A stretch of DNA of 7,644 bases, taken from contig JADFSQ010000083.1 in NCBI GenBank assembly GCA_022560715.1, forward strand, positions 1 through 7,644, written 5' to 3'. Shown here in pieces: positions 1 to 6,686 of this stretch. The stretch's first letter is position 1. Each line of letters begins with the position of its first letter. Both the position numbers and the translations under genes were made by a program. The stretch comes from Bacteroidota bacterium (GTDB lineage Bacteria; Bacteroidota; Bacteroidia; Flavobacteriales; Flavobacteriaceae). The notes under the pieces were generated by a model. That model ran no database searches, had not been told where the DNA came from, and saw only the letters and a program-made list of their open reading frames with translations.

Positions 1-17
1 CTTCAAGACTTAGAAAA

Positions 18-1265
18 CTAAAATTTCCGATCCGGATGAAACGGATTTAAATCTAAAGACGGTTTTTGTTCCGTAATAATTTCCGATACCAATCTCCCTG
101 TTGCAGTTGCCATACTCCAACCCATCATTGCGTGACCAGTAGCAATAGTTAAGTTTTTACATTTTTTAGATTTCCCAATATATGGCAATCCGTCAGGAGA
201 TACTGGACGCAAACCACAAGCTGCATGTTCTTTCTCGTCTTTTGTAAGTACAATATCAGGATAATATCGTGTTGCAGCATTTGCTATAGCTTCGACTCTA
301 ACTTTATTGATAGTATGATTTATTCCTGCAATTTCCATTGTTCCGGCAAAGCGTGTAAAACCATTCATAGGCGTTACTGCAGCTTTAGATTCTGCTAAAA
401 TTGCTGGAATAGTGATTCCTGTAGGTTTTTCGGTGTTGATTCTATACCCTTTTCCTGCTTGTAATAATAATTTTAATCCTAATTTTTTACTTAAAATTCC
501 ACTCCACGATCCTGCTGATAAAACAAACTCATCTGCATAAAGTTTTTGTTTATCCGTTTTTATGGCTGAAATTTTTGCGTTCTCAACTTCAATATCTTCT
601 ACCTTTTCATTAGTACAAAATTTTACACCTACTTGCCTTAAATGTAATTTAATTTCTTTCATAAATTCTTGTGGAGTAGTATGATGGTCACATTTATAAT
701 AAACTGCTCCCAGAGCATTTATCTCTACATTTGGTTCTAACTCTTTTATTTCAACTTCGTTAACAATACTGACTTCTAATCCTAAATCTTGTGCCATAGT
801 AGCCATCTTCAATTCTTCTTCAAACATTTTTTCGGTTTGGCATAACATTAAGAGTCCTTTTCTGTCGTAATGAAAAGTAAAGTTTTCAGATTTTTTAATA
901 TCATCGTATAATTCCTGACTCAATACCGAAATATCTCTAATTACTGGAGCCGATTTCTGTACATGTTTTACATTACAAGATTTATTAAATGCCCAAGTCC
1001 ATTTTAGAAAATCTAAATCCAAACGTGGCTTTATATACAAAGGGCTTGAAGCATTGAACATCCATTTCAAGCCTTGTTTCATAACACCTGGAGCTGATAG
1101 TGGAATAATGTGACCTGGAGATAAAAATCCAGCATTAACATAAGATGCGCCTGTATCTAAATTAGATTGATCTACAACAGTAATTTGATGACCTTCTTTT
1201 TGAAGATAATATGCAGAGCATAAGCCTATAATTCCACCACCAATAACTATAACACTTTTATTCAT
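18..1265 (-). CDS. FAD-dependent D-amino acid dehydrogenase, probable D-hydroxyproline dehydrogenase (DadA-like)
   Basis: This 415-residue protein belongs to the DAO/DadA flavoprotein family. It opens with a Rossmann dinucleotide-binding fold, with G9-x-G11-x-x-G14 and an acidic residue (D32) at the end of the second strand to bind the FAD ribose. Near the C-terminus are the family segments GLRPVSPDGLPYIG (351-364) and the Gly-rich GHAMMGWSMATATG (377-390), which closes over the flavin. The length is normal for DadA-type enzymes. It is the last gene of the operon and starts 1 nt after the stop of a 4-hydroxyproline epimerase gene. That context makes the likely reaction the oxidation of cis-4-hydroxy-D-proline to 1-pyrroline-4-hydroxy-2-carboxylate, passing electrons to the respiratory chain. 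A broader D-amino acid dehydrogenase role cannot be excluded. The family call is firm; the substrate is inferred from the neighbours. Confidence 0.9.
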   Translation of the reverse strand: MNKSVIVIGGGIIGLCSAYYLQKEGHQITVVDQSNLDTGASYVNAGFLSPGHIIPLSAPGVMKQGLKWMFNASSPLYIKPRLDLDFLKWTWAFNKSCNVKHVQKSAPVIRDISVLSQELYDDIKKSENFTFHYDRKGLLMLCQTEKMFEEELKMATMAQDLGLEVSIVNEVEIKELEPNVEINALGAVYYKCDHHTTPQEFMKEIKLHLRQVGVKFCTNEKVEDIEVENAKISAIKTDKQKLYADEFVLSAGSWSGILSKKLGLKLLLQAGKGYRINTEKPTGITIPAILAESKAAVTPMNGFTRFAGTMEIAGINHTINKVRVEAIANAATRYYPDIVLTKDEKEHAACGLRPVSPDGLPYIGKSKKCKNLTIATGHAMMGWSMATATGRLVSEIITEQKPSLDLNPFHPDRKF

Positions 1266-1266
1266 A

Positions 1267-2274
1267 TTAAATCACCTGAAAACCATTTGCATAAGGATCA
1301 TCATCATCAATAACAATAGAATTATATCCAAATACTTTAGCCCATCCTTTTATACTTGGAATGATAGCCTTTTTACCATCTAAAGTAGCTTCTTCTTCAA
1401 TTTTACCAATAAATTTTGAACCAATAAAACTTTCGTGTATAAATTCTTCTCCTATTTTTAATTTTCCTCTGGCATGCAAATGCGCCATTCTTGCGGAAGT
1501 TCCAGTTCCGCAAGGCGAACGATCAATGGCTTTGTCGCCATAAAAAACAGCATTTCGTCCTGAGGATGTTGGGTCTATTGGAATACCAGTCCATAATAGA
1601 TGTGTTACATCTCGTATTAAATTATTCTCAGGATGAATGAACATGTTAGGATATTTCTCATTAATTCTATTCCGAACTACTTGAGAATATTGTATAATCT
1701 TACTGGCAGTAAAATCTTGTATTCCAGAAAAGTTTTGTTGAAAATCAATAATAACATAAAAATTACCTCCATAAGCCACATCAAAAGTTAATTCTCCAAG
1801 TTCCGGACAATCTATGGTTAAGTCTTCCGCAGCTAAATAAGATTTTACATTCATAAATTTAACCCAATCTACTTTCCCTTTTGTTTGCTTATATTCAATA
1901 TCGACCAACCCTGCTGGAGTTTCCATTTTAATTTTTCCTGATACTTTTGGTGTAATTAGTCCTTCTTCAATTACAACTGTAATTGTTCCAATCGTTCCAT
2001 GTCCACACATTGGTAAACATCCTGAAGTTTCAATAAATAAAATAGCAAAATCATTTTCTGGATTATGTGGTGGATACAAGATACTTCCACTCATCATATC
2101 ATGACCTCGAGGTTCAAACATCAATCCTTTTCGAATCCAATCAAATTCACTTAAAAAGTGTTGACGTTTTTCGCTCATATTCGCTCCTTTTAAATCTGGT
2201 CCTCCTTCAATCACTACTCTAACCGGATTACCGCAAGTATGCGCATCAATACATTTAAATAATTTTCTACTCAT
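1267..2274 (-). CDS. 4-hydroxyproline 2-epimerase (proline racemase family)
   Basis: This 335-residue protein is of the proline racemase family. Both catalytic cysteines are visible: C90 in the motif MCGHG and C255 in the motif SPCGTGTS. Having two Cys is the signature of racemases and epimerases. Trans-3-hydroxyproline dehydratases of the same family carry Thr in place of one of them. The enzyme would invert C2 of trans-4-hydroxy-L-proline to give cis-4-hydroxy-D-proline, the first step of bacterial hydroxyproline breakdown. Its ATG overlaps the stop codon region of the upstream DUF885 gene by 8 nt (ATGAGTAG), which suggests translational coupling. Its stop lies 1 nt before the FAD dehydrogenase start. 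The presence of the semialdehyde dehydrogenase and the oxidase in the same operon favours hydroxyproline over proline as substrate. Confidence 0.93.
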   Translation of the reverse strand: MSRKLFKCIDAHTCGNPVRVVIEGGPDLKGANMSEKRQHFLSEFDWIRKGLMFEPRGHDMMSGSILYPPHNPENDFAILFIETSGCLPMCGHGTIGTITVVIEEGLITPKVSGKIKMETPAGLVDIEYKQTKGKVDWVKFMNVKSYLAAEDLTIDCPELGELTFDVAYGGNFYVIIDFQQNFSGIQDFTASKIIQYSQVVRNRINEKYPNMFIHPENNLIRDVTHLLWTGIPIDPTSSGRNAVFYGDKAIDRSPCGTGTSARMAHLHARGKLKIGEEFIHESFIGSKFIGKIEEEATLDGKKAIIPSIKGWAKVFGYNSIVIDDDDPYANGFQVI

Positions 2275-3997
2275 TTTTCATTTTCTCAATATAGCTGTTA
2301 ATCAGATTTTCAAGAATAGAAAGCGTTACGGTGCCTTGTCCTAAAATTACTTCATGGAATTCTCGAATATCAAATTTTGAACCTAATTCAGTTTTTGCCT
2401 TTTTACGAAGTTCCCTTATTTTAAGTTCTCCAATTTTATACGACAATGCTTGACCTGGCCAGGAAATATAACGATCCGTTTCCGTATTAATCTCATGTAA
2501 TGACAACGCTGTATTTGACGACATATAATCAACTACTTGATTTCTTGACCACCCTTTAGTATGAATTCCTGTATCTACTACTAATCGGCAAGCACGCCAC
2601 ATTTCGTAAGTTAACTGTCCAAAATGCTCATAAGGCGTGGTATACATTCCCATTTCGTCAGCTAAGAACTCACAATATAATCCCCAACCTTCTCCATAAG
2701 CCGAAAGGTATAAGTCTTTTCTAAACTGTGGAATGCTATCTCCTAGTTCATTATTTAATGAAGCTTGCAAATGATGACCGGGAACTGCTTCATGAACCGT
2801 TAATGATGGTAATGTATATAAGGTTCTGCTTGATAAATTATAAGTATTTACCCAATAATAACCAGGTTCTGTACTGTTTTTTGGAGTTCCTATATATCTT
2901 CCTCCTGTATATTTTGGTGCAATAGCATCTGGGACAGGAGCAACTCCGTAAGGTTTTCGTGGTAATGTTTTAAAAAATCTAGGCAATTGTTCATCTGCAC
3001 GTTTTGCCATATCTCGAGCAATCATTAATAATTCTTTTGGTGTTTTTGCATAAAATTGCTCATCTGTACGTAAGAATTGCAGAAAATCTGCAAAGCTTCC
3101 TTCAAAGTTTAAATCTTTAATTATTTGCTCCATTTTAGCTCTAATACGAGCTACTTCTTTCAATCCAATTTGGTGAATATCATCAGCCGTATATTGTGTG
3201 CTTGTTGTGTAAAAATTGATACGATTTTGATAATAGGCGTTCCCGTTTGGAGTGTTAGATACTCCTATAGTTGTTCTGGTTTTCGGGAGGTATTCGGTTT
3301 CAAAAAATTCTTTGATTCGTTTAAATTGTGGAATAACGTTTTTTTCTATTGCTGATTTTGCTGCTATTAAAACTGAATCTTTTTGAAATTCGGTTAAACT
3401 ATCTGGCAAATCTTTAAAAGGTGAATAGAAAAAATTATCTTCATAATTATCTGTAATATGCTCGTTATATGTTGATTCATAACCCTTAAAAATTACACGA
3501 GGTTGCGAAACTCCTTTTTTTAATCCTTCTCGAAGGTTAACAAAATGCTGATTAACAAAATCTGGCAAAGCATTAAGTTTATTAAGGTATTCTTTTGTTT
3601 TCTTATAATTTGATAATGACCGAACCATATAATTCAAACTGCTATGAAAACCAGAGTCAGATAACAGTGGATTGAGAAACCGTTCAAACTCATAAAAATA
3701 TATTTGATCCTGAAGCACAAATTTTAATAGTTCAACAGAAATTTTTTCGTTTTCACTAAATGTATCAATTCTAATTTTTGACAATTCTTCAAGTTTAGTT
3801 TTTGCAAATTCTGCTTCAGCTTTGTAATAATCTCGTGTAAAAAGACCCAAAGGATATTCTTTTCTGTCATAGCCTTTATGATCTTGATAACTACTAATTA
3901 CCTCTTCTAATGTTTGTGCTAAATTGCTTGTTTCATTCTGCGAAAAGCTAATAATTGAGACTAAAAAAAAGACTTCAAATAATTTCAAATAATGCAT
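2267..3997 (-). CDS. Exported DUF885 family metal-dependent hydrolase (putative peptidase)
   Basis: This 576-residue DUF885 protein has the family's zinc-type motif HEAVPGHH at residues 402-409. A downstream acidic segment EGWGLYCEF (436-444) probably supplies another metal ligand. I chose the ATG at 3997 because it gives a clean signal peptide (a short n-region with K5, then a hydrophobic stretch LFEVFFLVSIISF, then SQ) and begins 4 nt after the dehydrogenase stop. An in-frame ATG at 4030 is also possible; it would add 11 residues and overlap the dehydrogenase gene. No lipobox Cys is seen, so a periplasmic or secreted soluble protein is likely. DUF885 proteins are related to metallocarboxypeptidases, but few have been characterised. 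Its place inside a hydroxyproline operon suggests that it cleaves Hyp-containing peptides. That role is an inference. Confidence 0.87.
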   Translation of the reverse strand: MHYLKLFEVFFLVSIISFSQNETSNLAQTLEEVISSYQDHKGYDRKEYPLGLFTRDYYKAEAEFAKTKLEELSKIRIDTFSENEKISVELLKFVLQDQIYFYEFERFLNPLLSDSGFHSSLNYMVRSLSNYKKTKEYLNKLNALPDFVNQHFVNLREGLKKGVSQPRVIFKGYESTYNEHITDNYEDNFFYSPFKDLPDSLTEFQKDSVLIAAKSAIEKNVIPQFKRIKEFFETEYLPKTRTTIGVSNTPNGNAYYQNRINFYTTSTQYTADDIHQIGLKEVARIRAKMEQIIKDLNFEGSFADFLQFLRTDEQFYAKTPKELLMIARDMAKRADEQLPRFFKTLPRKPYGVAPVPDAIAPKYTGGRYIGTPKNSTEPGYYWVNTYNLSSRTLYTLPSLTVHEAVPGHHLQASLNNELGDSIPQFRKDLYLSAYGEGWGLYCEFLADEMGMYTTPYEHFGQLTYEMWRACRLVVDTGIHTKGWSRNQVVDYMSSNTALSLHEINTETDRYISWPGQALSYKIGELKIRELRKKAKTELGSKFDIREFHEVILGQGTVTLSILENLINSYIEKMKNE

Positions 3998-4001
3998 GTT
4001 T

Positions 4002-5585
4002 TTAAATTTTATTAGTAGTTTGTTTACCATTAATCGTTCTTGAAATTCCTAAAGGGTTTTCATTTTTGAGTTCCTCTGGCAATAGATTATTAGGCCAATC
4101 CTGGTAGCTAAATGGTCTTACCCAGCGTTTTATGGAATGAATGCCAACTGCAGTAAAACGACTATCGGTCGATGCTGGATAAGGACCTCCATGAACCATG
4201 GCTGGGCAAACCTCAACACCTGTTGGAACACCATTATAAATAATACGCCCAACTCGATTTTGAAGTGCAGCTATAACTTTGGTATAGTTTGATGCTTCAT
4301 CGCTTTCGGCTATTATTGTTCCTGTTAACTGACCTTCTAATTTTGAAATAATAGCTTCTAATTGATTTGCGTCTTCACATTGTACAACTAATGAATATGG
4401 TCCAAATACTTCCTGATGCAACGTTGTATTTTCTAAAAACGTTTTACCTTCAACTGTAGTAATAGCTTGTCTTCCATAATTGGATTGCACATCGTTATCA
4501 TAATCTGCAACGACGCTTAATTGTGGTTGTGCTATGGCATTTGCTTTATTACTTTCGTATGCTCCAATAATGTTTGGATGTATCATACAAGTTGGTTGAA
4601 TCTTTACGATTTCATCTGAAAGTGTAGAAATAAAACTGTCTAAACTTTCACTCTTAATTCCTAAAAGCAAACCTGGATTCGTGCAAAATTGCCCAGAACC
4701 TAAAGTAATGGAGCCTGCATATGTTTTGGCTAAACTTTCGCCACGTTCTTTTAATGCTTCAGGCAAAATAACTACTGGATTAACACTTCCCATTTCAGCA
4801 AAAACGGGAATAGGCACTTCTCGTTTAGAAGCCAAATTGTACAGTGCTCTTCCTCCTTTTATGCTTCCTGTAAACCCAACAGCTTTCACATTTGGATGTT
4901 GTACTAATTGTACTCCAACTTCAATTCCACTACTATTTAAATTTGAAAATACACCATTTGGCATTCCAGTTTTTTGTGCTGCTTTTATGATTGCTTGCGA
5001 TACCAATTCTCCTGTTCCAGCATGCATTGGATGTGATTTTACAATTACCGGGCAACCAGCTGCTAAAGCTGCCGCTGTATCACCTCCAGCTGTTGAATAC
5101 GCTAATGGAAAGTTACATGCGCCAAAAACCACAACTGGACCAAGAGGAATCATCATTTTTCTCACATCGGGTTTTGGTATTGGTGCTCTGTCTGGTTCAG
5201 CAGTATCTATTGCTGCTTCAACCCAAGAACCTTCTGATACTAATTCGGCAAAACTTCTTAATTGTCCAACCGTTCTTCCACGTTCCCCTTTGGCGCGACC
5301 TTCTGGCAATCCTGTTTCTAAACAATATGTTTGGATTAATTCATCATCTAATACTAAAATTTCATCAGCGATAGCATTTAAAAATGTTGCTTTTTTTAAT
5401 CTTGAAATATTTCTGAATGTTTTAAAAGCATTTGATGCTAACGAAATGGCTTCGTTAATTTCTTCTGAAGTTGCTTCATAAAAAATATATTCGTTTTCAA
5501 TGTTTAATTGTGGATTAAATGTTTTGTATGTTTTACTTCCTGTTGCATAACGTTGGTTTCCTATATAATTTTTTCCTGTAATCAT
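4002..5585 (-). CDS. Alpha-ketoglutarate semialdehyde (2,5-dioxovalerate) dehydrogenase, NADP-type aldehyde dehydrogenase
   Basis: This 527-residue aldehyde dehydrogenase has the active-site features intact: N158 in ACNFP, K183 in VIVKSHP (cofactor binding), FTGS at 238-241, the general base E264 in AEMGSVNP, and the nucleophile C301 in GQFCTNPG. The length and the SHPMHAGTG and GQFCTNPG segments fit the long branch annotated as aldehyde dehydrogenase (NADP+), which oxidises 2-oxoglutarate semialdehyde to 2-oxoglutarate. This is the last step of hydroxyproline catabolism. It is the first gene of the intact operon. The ATG at 5585 is preceded by a strong GGGAGGT (5594-5600) with an 8-nt spacer, unusual for Bacteroidota and contributed by a hairpin repeat. 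The gene is followed 4 nt later by the DUF885 gene. The pentose and glucarate pathways use the same enzyme type, but the local context points to hydroxyproline. Confidence 0.92.
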   Translation of the reverse strand: MITGKNYIGNQRYATGSKTYKTFNPQLNIENEYIFYEATSEEINEAISLASNAFKTFRNISRLKKATFLNAIADEILVLDDELIQTYCLETGLPEGRAKGERGRTVGQLRSFAELVSEGSWVEAAIDTAEPDRAPIPKPDVRKMMIPLGPVVVFGACNFPLAYSTAGGDTAAALAAGCPVIVKSHPMHAGTGELVSQAIIKAAQKTGMPNGVFSNLNSSGIEVGVQLVQHPNVKAVGFTGSIKGGRALYNLASKREVPIPVFAEMGSVNPVVILPEALKERGESLAKTYAGSITLGSGQFCTNPGLLLGIKSESLDSFISTLSDEIVKIQPTCMIHPNIIGAYESNKANAIAQPQLSVVADYDNDVQSNYGRQAITTVEGKTFLENTTLHQEVFGPYSLVVQCEDANQLEAIISKLEGQLTGTIIAESDEASNYTKVIAALQNRVGRIIYNGVPTGVEVCPAMVHGGPYPASTDSRFTAVGIHSIKRWVRPFSYQDWPNNLLPEELKNENPLGISRTINGKQTTNKI

Positions 5586-5593
5586 ACTTTTAT

Positions 5594-5600
5594 ACCTCCC
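5594..5600 (-). promoter_or_regulatory. Strong Shine-Dalgarno of the semialdehyde dehydrogenase gene
   Basis: The minus strand reads GGGAGGT with 8 nt before the ATG at 5585. Flavobacterial genes usually have A-rich leaders with little anti-SD pairing, so this site stands out. It forms the distal end of the hairpin repeat at 5594-5628, so the ribosome site may have been acquired with that repeat. Confidence 0.6.
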
Positions 5601-5628
5601 TTAATCCCTCCTCAAAGAGGGAATTTAT
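5594..5628. repeat. Short hairpin repeat (REP/MITE-like), copy 1
   Basis: The core is an inverted repeat, TCCCTC (5605-5610) and GAGGGA (5617-5622), around a 6-nt loop. A second CCTCCC block lies at 5595-5600. The stretch ends with GAATTTAT, as does the hairpin unit at 5939-5979. From memory, elements of this look (C/G-rich 5-8 bp stems in an AT-rich background, directly behind stop codons) are scattered through many Flavobacteriaceae genomes. It lies between the stop of the DUF1272 remnant and the start of the dehydrogenase, and it may also act as an RNA hairpin in the operon leader. Copy number in this genome cannot be seen. Confidence 0.55.
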
Positions 5629-5904
5629 TTATCTATAATTGTTGTTCTTTATTCTATTTAAATGTGCTTCAATATTAACTGGTTTATAAACCACTTTTTG
5701 AGATACTGGCTGTTTTTCAAGTAAACTGCTTGGTCGAATTGGACGTTCTACAAAATTGCCACCACAATTTGGAAACATATTTTGTAAAACATTTTCCACA
5801 CAATCTTTGCAATACGTACATTAAAATGTACAGATCATTGCTTCGTGCGAATCATAAGGTAATGATTTATTACAGTTTTCGCATGTTGGCCTAATTTCTA
5901 ACAT
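5629..5904 (-). pseudogene. DUF1272 family zinc-binding protein, broken by an in-frame stop
   Basis: A single frame from the ATG at 5904 to the TAA at 5629-5631 has 91 codons and begins MLEIRPTCENCNKSLP, which is the DUF1272 start. Codon 28 (5821-5823) is TAA, between CTF and CTYC. Family members have Glu there (CTFEC), so one G-to-T change in GAA explains it. The metal-binding Cys pattern is C8, C11, C25, C29, C32, C35 and C47. The residue expected to be Cys in the family's CPNCGG motif is Phe (F44, MFPNCGG). With two lesions in conserved places and the rest of the frame intact, this looks like a recently dead gene. DUF1272 proteins are small cytoplasmic proteins of unknown function that probably bind zinc. 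It sits between the deaminase remnant and the operon, on the same strand. A sequencing error could explain the stop, but is less likely to explain the Cys loss as well. Confidence 0.82.
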
Positions 5905-5938
5905 AATGTACTTCCATAATTTTCATATAACTCTTCCA

Positions 5939-5979
5939 TCACTTCGTGACACCTTCCCTTTAAAAGGGAAGGAATTTAT
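5939..5979. repeat. Short hairpin repeat (REP/MITE-like), copy 2, with two stems
   Basis: Two hairpins lie side by side. The first is TCAC-TTC-GTGA (5939-5949). The second is CCTTCCCTTT (5952-5961) with AAAGGGAAGG (5963-5972), a perfect 10-bp stem with a 1-nt centre. The stretch ends GGAATTTAT, like the hairpin unit at 5594-5628. It follows the stop of the DapA-family remnant by about a dozen bases on the minus strand. There is no T-run on either side, so a plain intrinsic terminator is not the best reading. A mobile REP-like unit or a mRNA-stabilising hairpin fits better. Confidence 0.6.
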
Positions 5980-5990
5980 AGTATTATTAA

Positions 5991-6269
5991 CTATACTATA
6001 GCACTCAAATTTTTATAATCTGGTAATGTTGGCCGAGTTCTTAATCCTTCTTTAATTATATTTATTACATGTTCACGTTCTTTTCCAAATAATGGTAAAC
6101 GTGGAGCGCGGACATTTTCGGTTCCTATTCCTGTAGCTACCTCTGCCAGTTTGATATTTTGTACTAATTTAGGGTTAATATCTAACTTTTTCTTCAAAAA
6201 TTTATTCTGAGCTCCCAAATTAACACCTTTAGAAATTAAACAAATCTGCCCAAATAACCCACAAGTCAA
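5991..6269 (-). pseudogene. C-terminal remnant of a DapA/NAL-family aldolase (hydroxyproline-type deaminase)
   Basis: The frame encodes about 92 residues and has no ATG; a TTG at 6269 is the only nearby start candidate, and an in-frame TAA lies further upstream. From LDINPKLVQ to the end it matches the C-terminus of the dihydrodipicolinate synthase/N-acetylneuraminate lyase family as found beside flavobacterial hydroxyproline genes, including AEVATGIGTENVRAPRLPL and a closing RPTLPDY. A full enzyme has about 300 residues, with the Schiff-base Lys and the GTTGE-like motif in the missing N-terminal two thirds. It therefore cannot be catalytic. The intact relative would convert 1-pyrroline-4-hydroxy-2-carboxylate to 2-oxoglutarate semialdehyde, the step between the oxidase and the dehydrogenase encoded here. 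The residues before LDI do not clearly match the family, so the break lies between about 6195 and 6270. Confidence 0.78.
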
Positions 6270-6415
6270 AATTCTTCTTTTATTATTTTCATTTCTTCTT
6301 CGAAAATTTTTATTTTCCCAAAACAGTCCTCACAATAACAACCCCAATTAGATTTTTCATTTAAATCTATTGTATCACTACAAATATCACACTCAAAATA
6401 AACAACCCTCCCCAT
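6266..6415 (-). CDS. Hypothetical 49-aa cysteine-rich (zinc-ribbon-like) mini-protein
   Basis: The frame starts at an ATG at 6415 (MGRVVYFECDIC) and ends with TGA at 6266-6268. Cysteines are at C9, C12, C26, C28 and C31, giving C-x2-C-x13-C-x-C-x2-C. That is a plausible zinc-ribbon or knuckle arrangement, followed by a charged Glu/Lys-rich helical tail. There is no membrane segment or signal peptide. Its stop overlaps the first bases of the open frame of the deaminase remnant, so it sits exactly at the edge of the accessory DNA. No Shine-Dalgarno is seen, as is usual in this phylum. I do not recognise a family. The CxxC pairs argue for a real or recently real gene, but a frame this short could also arise by chance. 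Confidence 0.5.
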   Translation of the reverse strand: MGRVVYFECDICSDTIDLNEKSNWGCYCEDCFGKIKIFEEEMKIIKEEF

Positions 6416-6460
6416 TTAGATTTGAAAGGTTAGCACTATATAAATATTTCTATGCTAAAC

Positions 6461-6477
6461 TACCTATTTTATAGGTA
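6461..6477. repeat. Perfect 7-bp inverted repeat with 3-nt loop
   Basis: TACCTAT and ATAGGTA flank TTT (6468-6470). It lies 2 nt past the stop of the minus-strand zinc-finger frame. The stem is AU-rich and lacks a following U-run on the minus strand, so it is at most a weak terminator or an mRNA 3' hairpin. Confidence 0.35.
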
Positions 6478-6479
6478 AT

Positions 6480-6581
6480 CTAAGAGATAAATTTTCTGAA
6501 ACAGACTTTAAGATGATTCCTATAAGCCCAATCCATTGCATAACTCCTACCACATTCAGAACACACATAGTTCCTAGTCAT
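6480..6581 (-). CDS. Hypothetical C2HC zinc-finger mini-protein (33 aa from ATG)
   Basis: From the ATG at 6581 the protein is 33 residues and is essentially one zinc finger: C7-x2-C10-x12-H23-x3-C27, with aromatic and hydrophobic residues between the ligands (Y14, W18, L24) as in classical C2H2-type fingers. The frame stays open 16 codons further upstream to an ATA at 6629, which would give a 49-aa protein. That ATA lies 8 nt behind a perfect GGAGGT (6638-6643), whereas the ATG at 6581 has no ribosome site. Either the start is the rare ATA or an original ATG has mutated. The upstream SD partly overlaps an 11-bp inverted repeat. I do not recognise a family. A single-finger protein could bind nucleic acid or a protein partner; neither is shown here. 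Confidence 0.5.
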   Translation of the reverse strand: MTRNYVCSECGRSYAMDWAYRNHLKVCFRKFIS

Positions 6582-6637
6582 GCTTTTAGAATGAGTTCTA
6601 TCTACATAATTTGTATTTGGACTTCCTATTTTATTTT

Positions 6638-6643
6638 ACCTCC
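6638..6643 (-). promoter_or_regulatory. Strong Shine-Dalgarno in front of an ATA codon of the zinc-finger frame
   Basis: The minus strand reads GGAGGT followed by an 8-nt spacer and ATA (6627-6629), which is in frame with the zinc-finger protein. The first bases of the site form the end of the inverted repeat 6641-6672, so a stem there would hide part of the ribosome site. Confidence 0.4.
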
Positions 6644-6672
6644 ACTAGTTTAAATTATACAAAACTAGTGGA
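6641..6672. repeat. 11-bp perfect inverted repeat, operator or RNA stem over a ribosome site
   Basis: TCCACTAGTTT (6641-6651) and AAACTAGTGGA (6662-6672) are exact inverse copies separated by 10 nt. Each arm contains the palindrome ACTAGT. There is no T-run on either side, which argues against a terminator. On the minus strand the second arm runs into the GGAGGT before the zinc-finger frame. It could be a two-site DNA operator, an RNA switch that masks the ribosome site, or a recombination core. The sequence alone does not decide. Confidence 0.55.
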
Positions 6673-6686
6673 ATCAAAAATATAAT

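Noticed and set aside
2728..3355. Two plus-strand frames of 65 and 76 codons
   Set aside because: Both are antisense to the DUF885 gene, with no domain and no ribosome site.
4991..5374. Plus-strand open frame of 127 codons, Leu-rich
   Set aside because: This is another antisense shadow of the dehydrogenase gene. The Leu richness comes from reading the antisense of A-rich codons.
4681..5481. Plus-strand open frame of 266 codons
   Set aside because: It lies wholly inside the aldehyde dehydrogenase gene on the opposite strand, which has all catalytic residues. The translation has no recognisable domain.
5821..5823. Recoded stop (selenocysteine or pyrrolysine) in the DUF1272 gene
   Set aside because: The codon is TAA, not TGA or TAG. 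The family residue there is Glu, and a second conserved residue is also lost, so a nonsense mutation is simpler.
5905..5946. Tiny minus-strand frame (13 codons from an ATG) between the two remnants
   Set aside because: It is too short to judge, begins inside the hairpin repeat and shows no motif.
5952..5972. Intrinsic terminator
   Set aside because: The stem is strong, but no T-run follows on either strand and the loop is a single base. A repeat element fits better.
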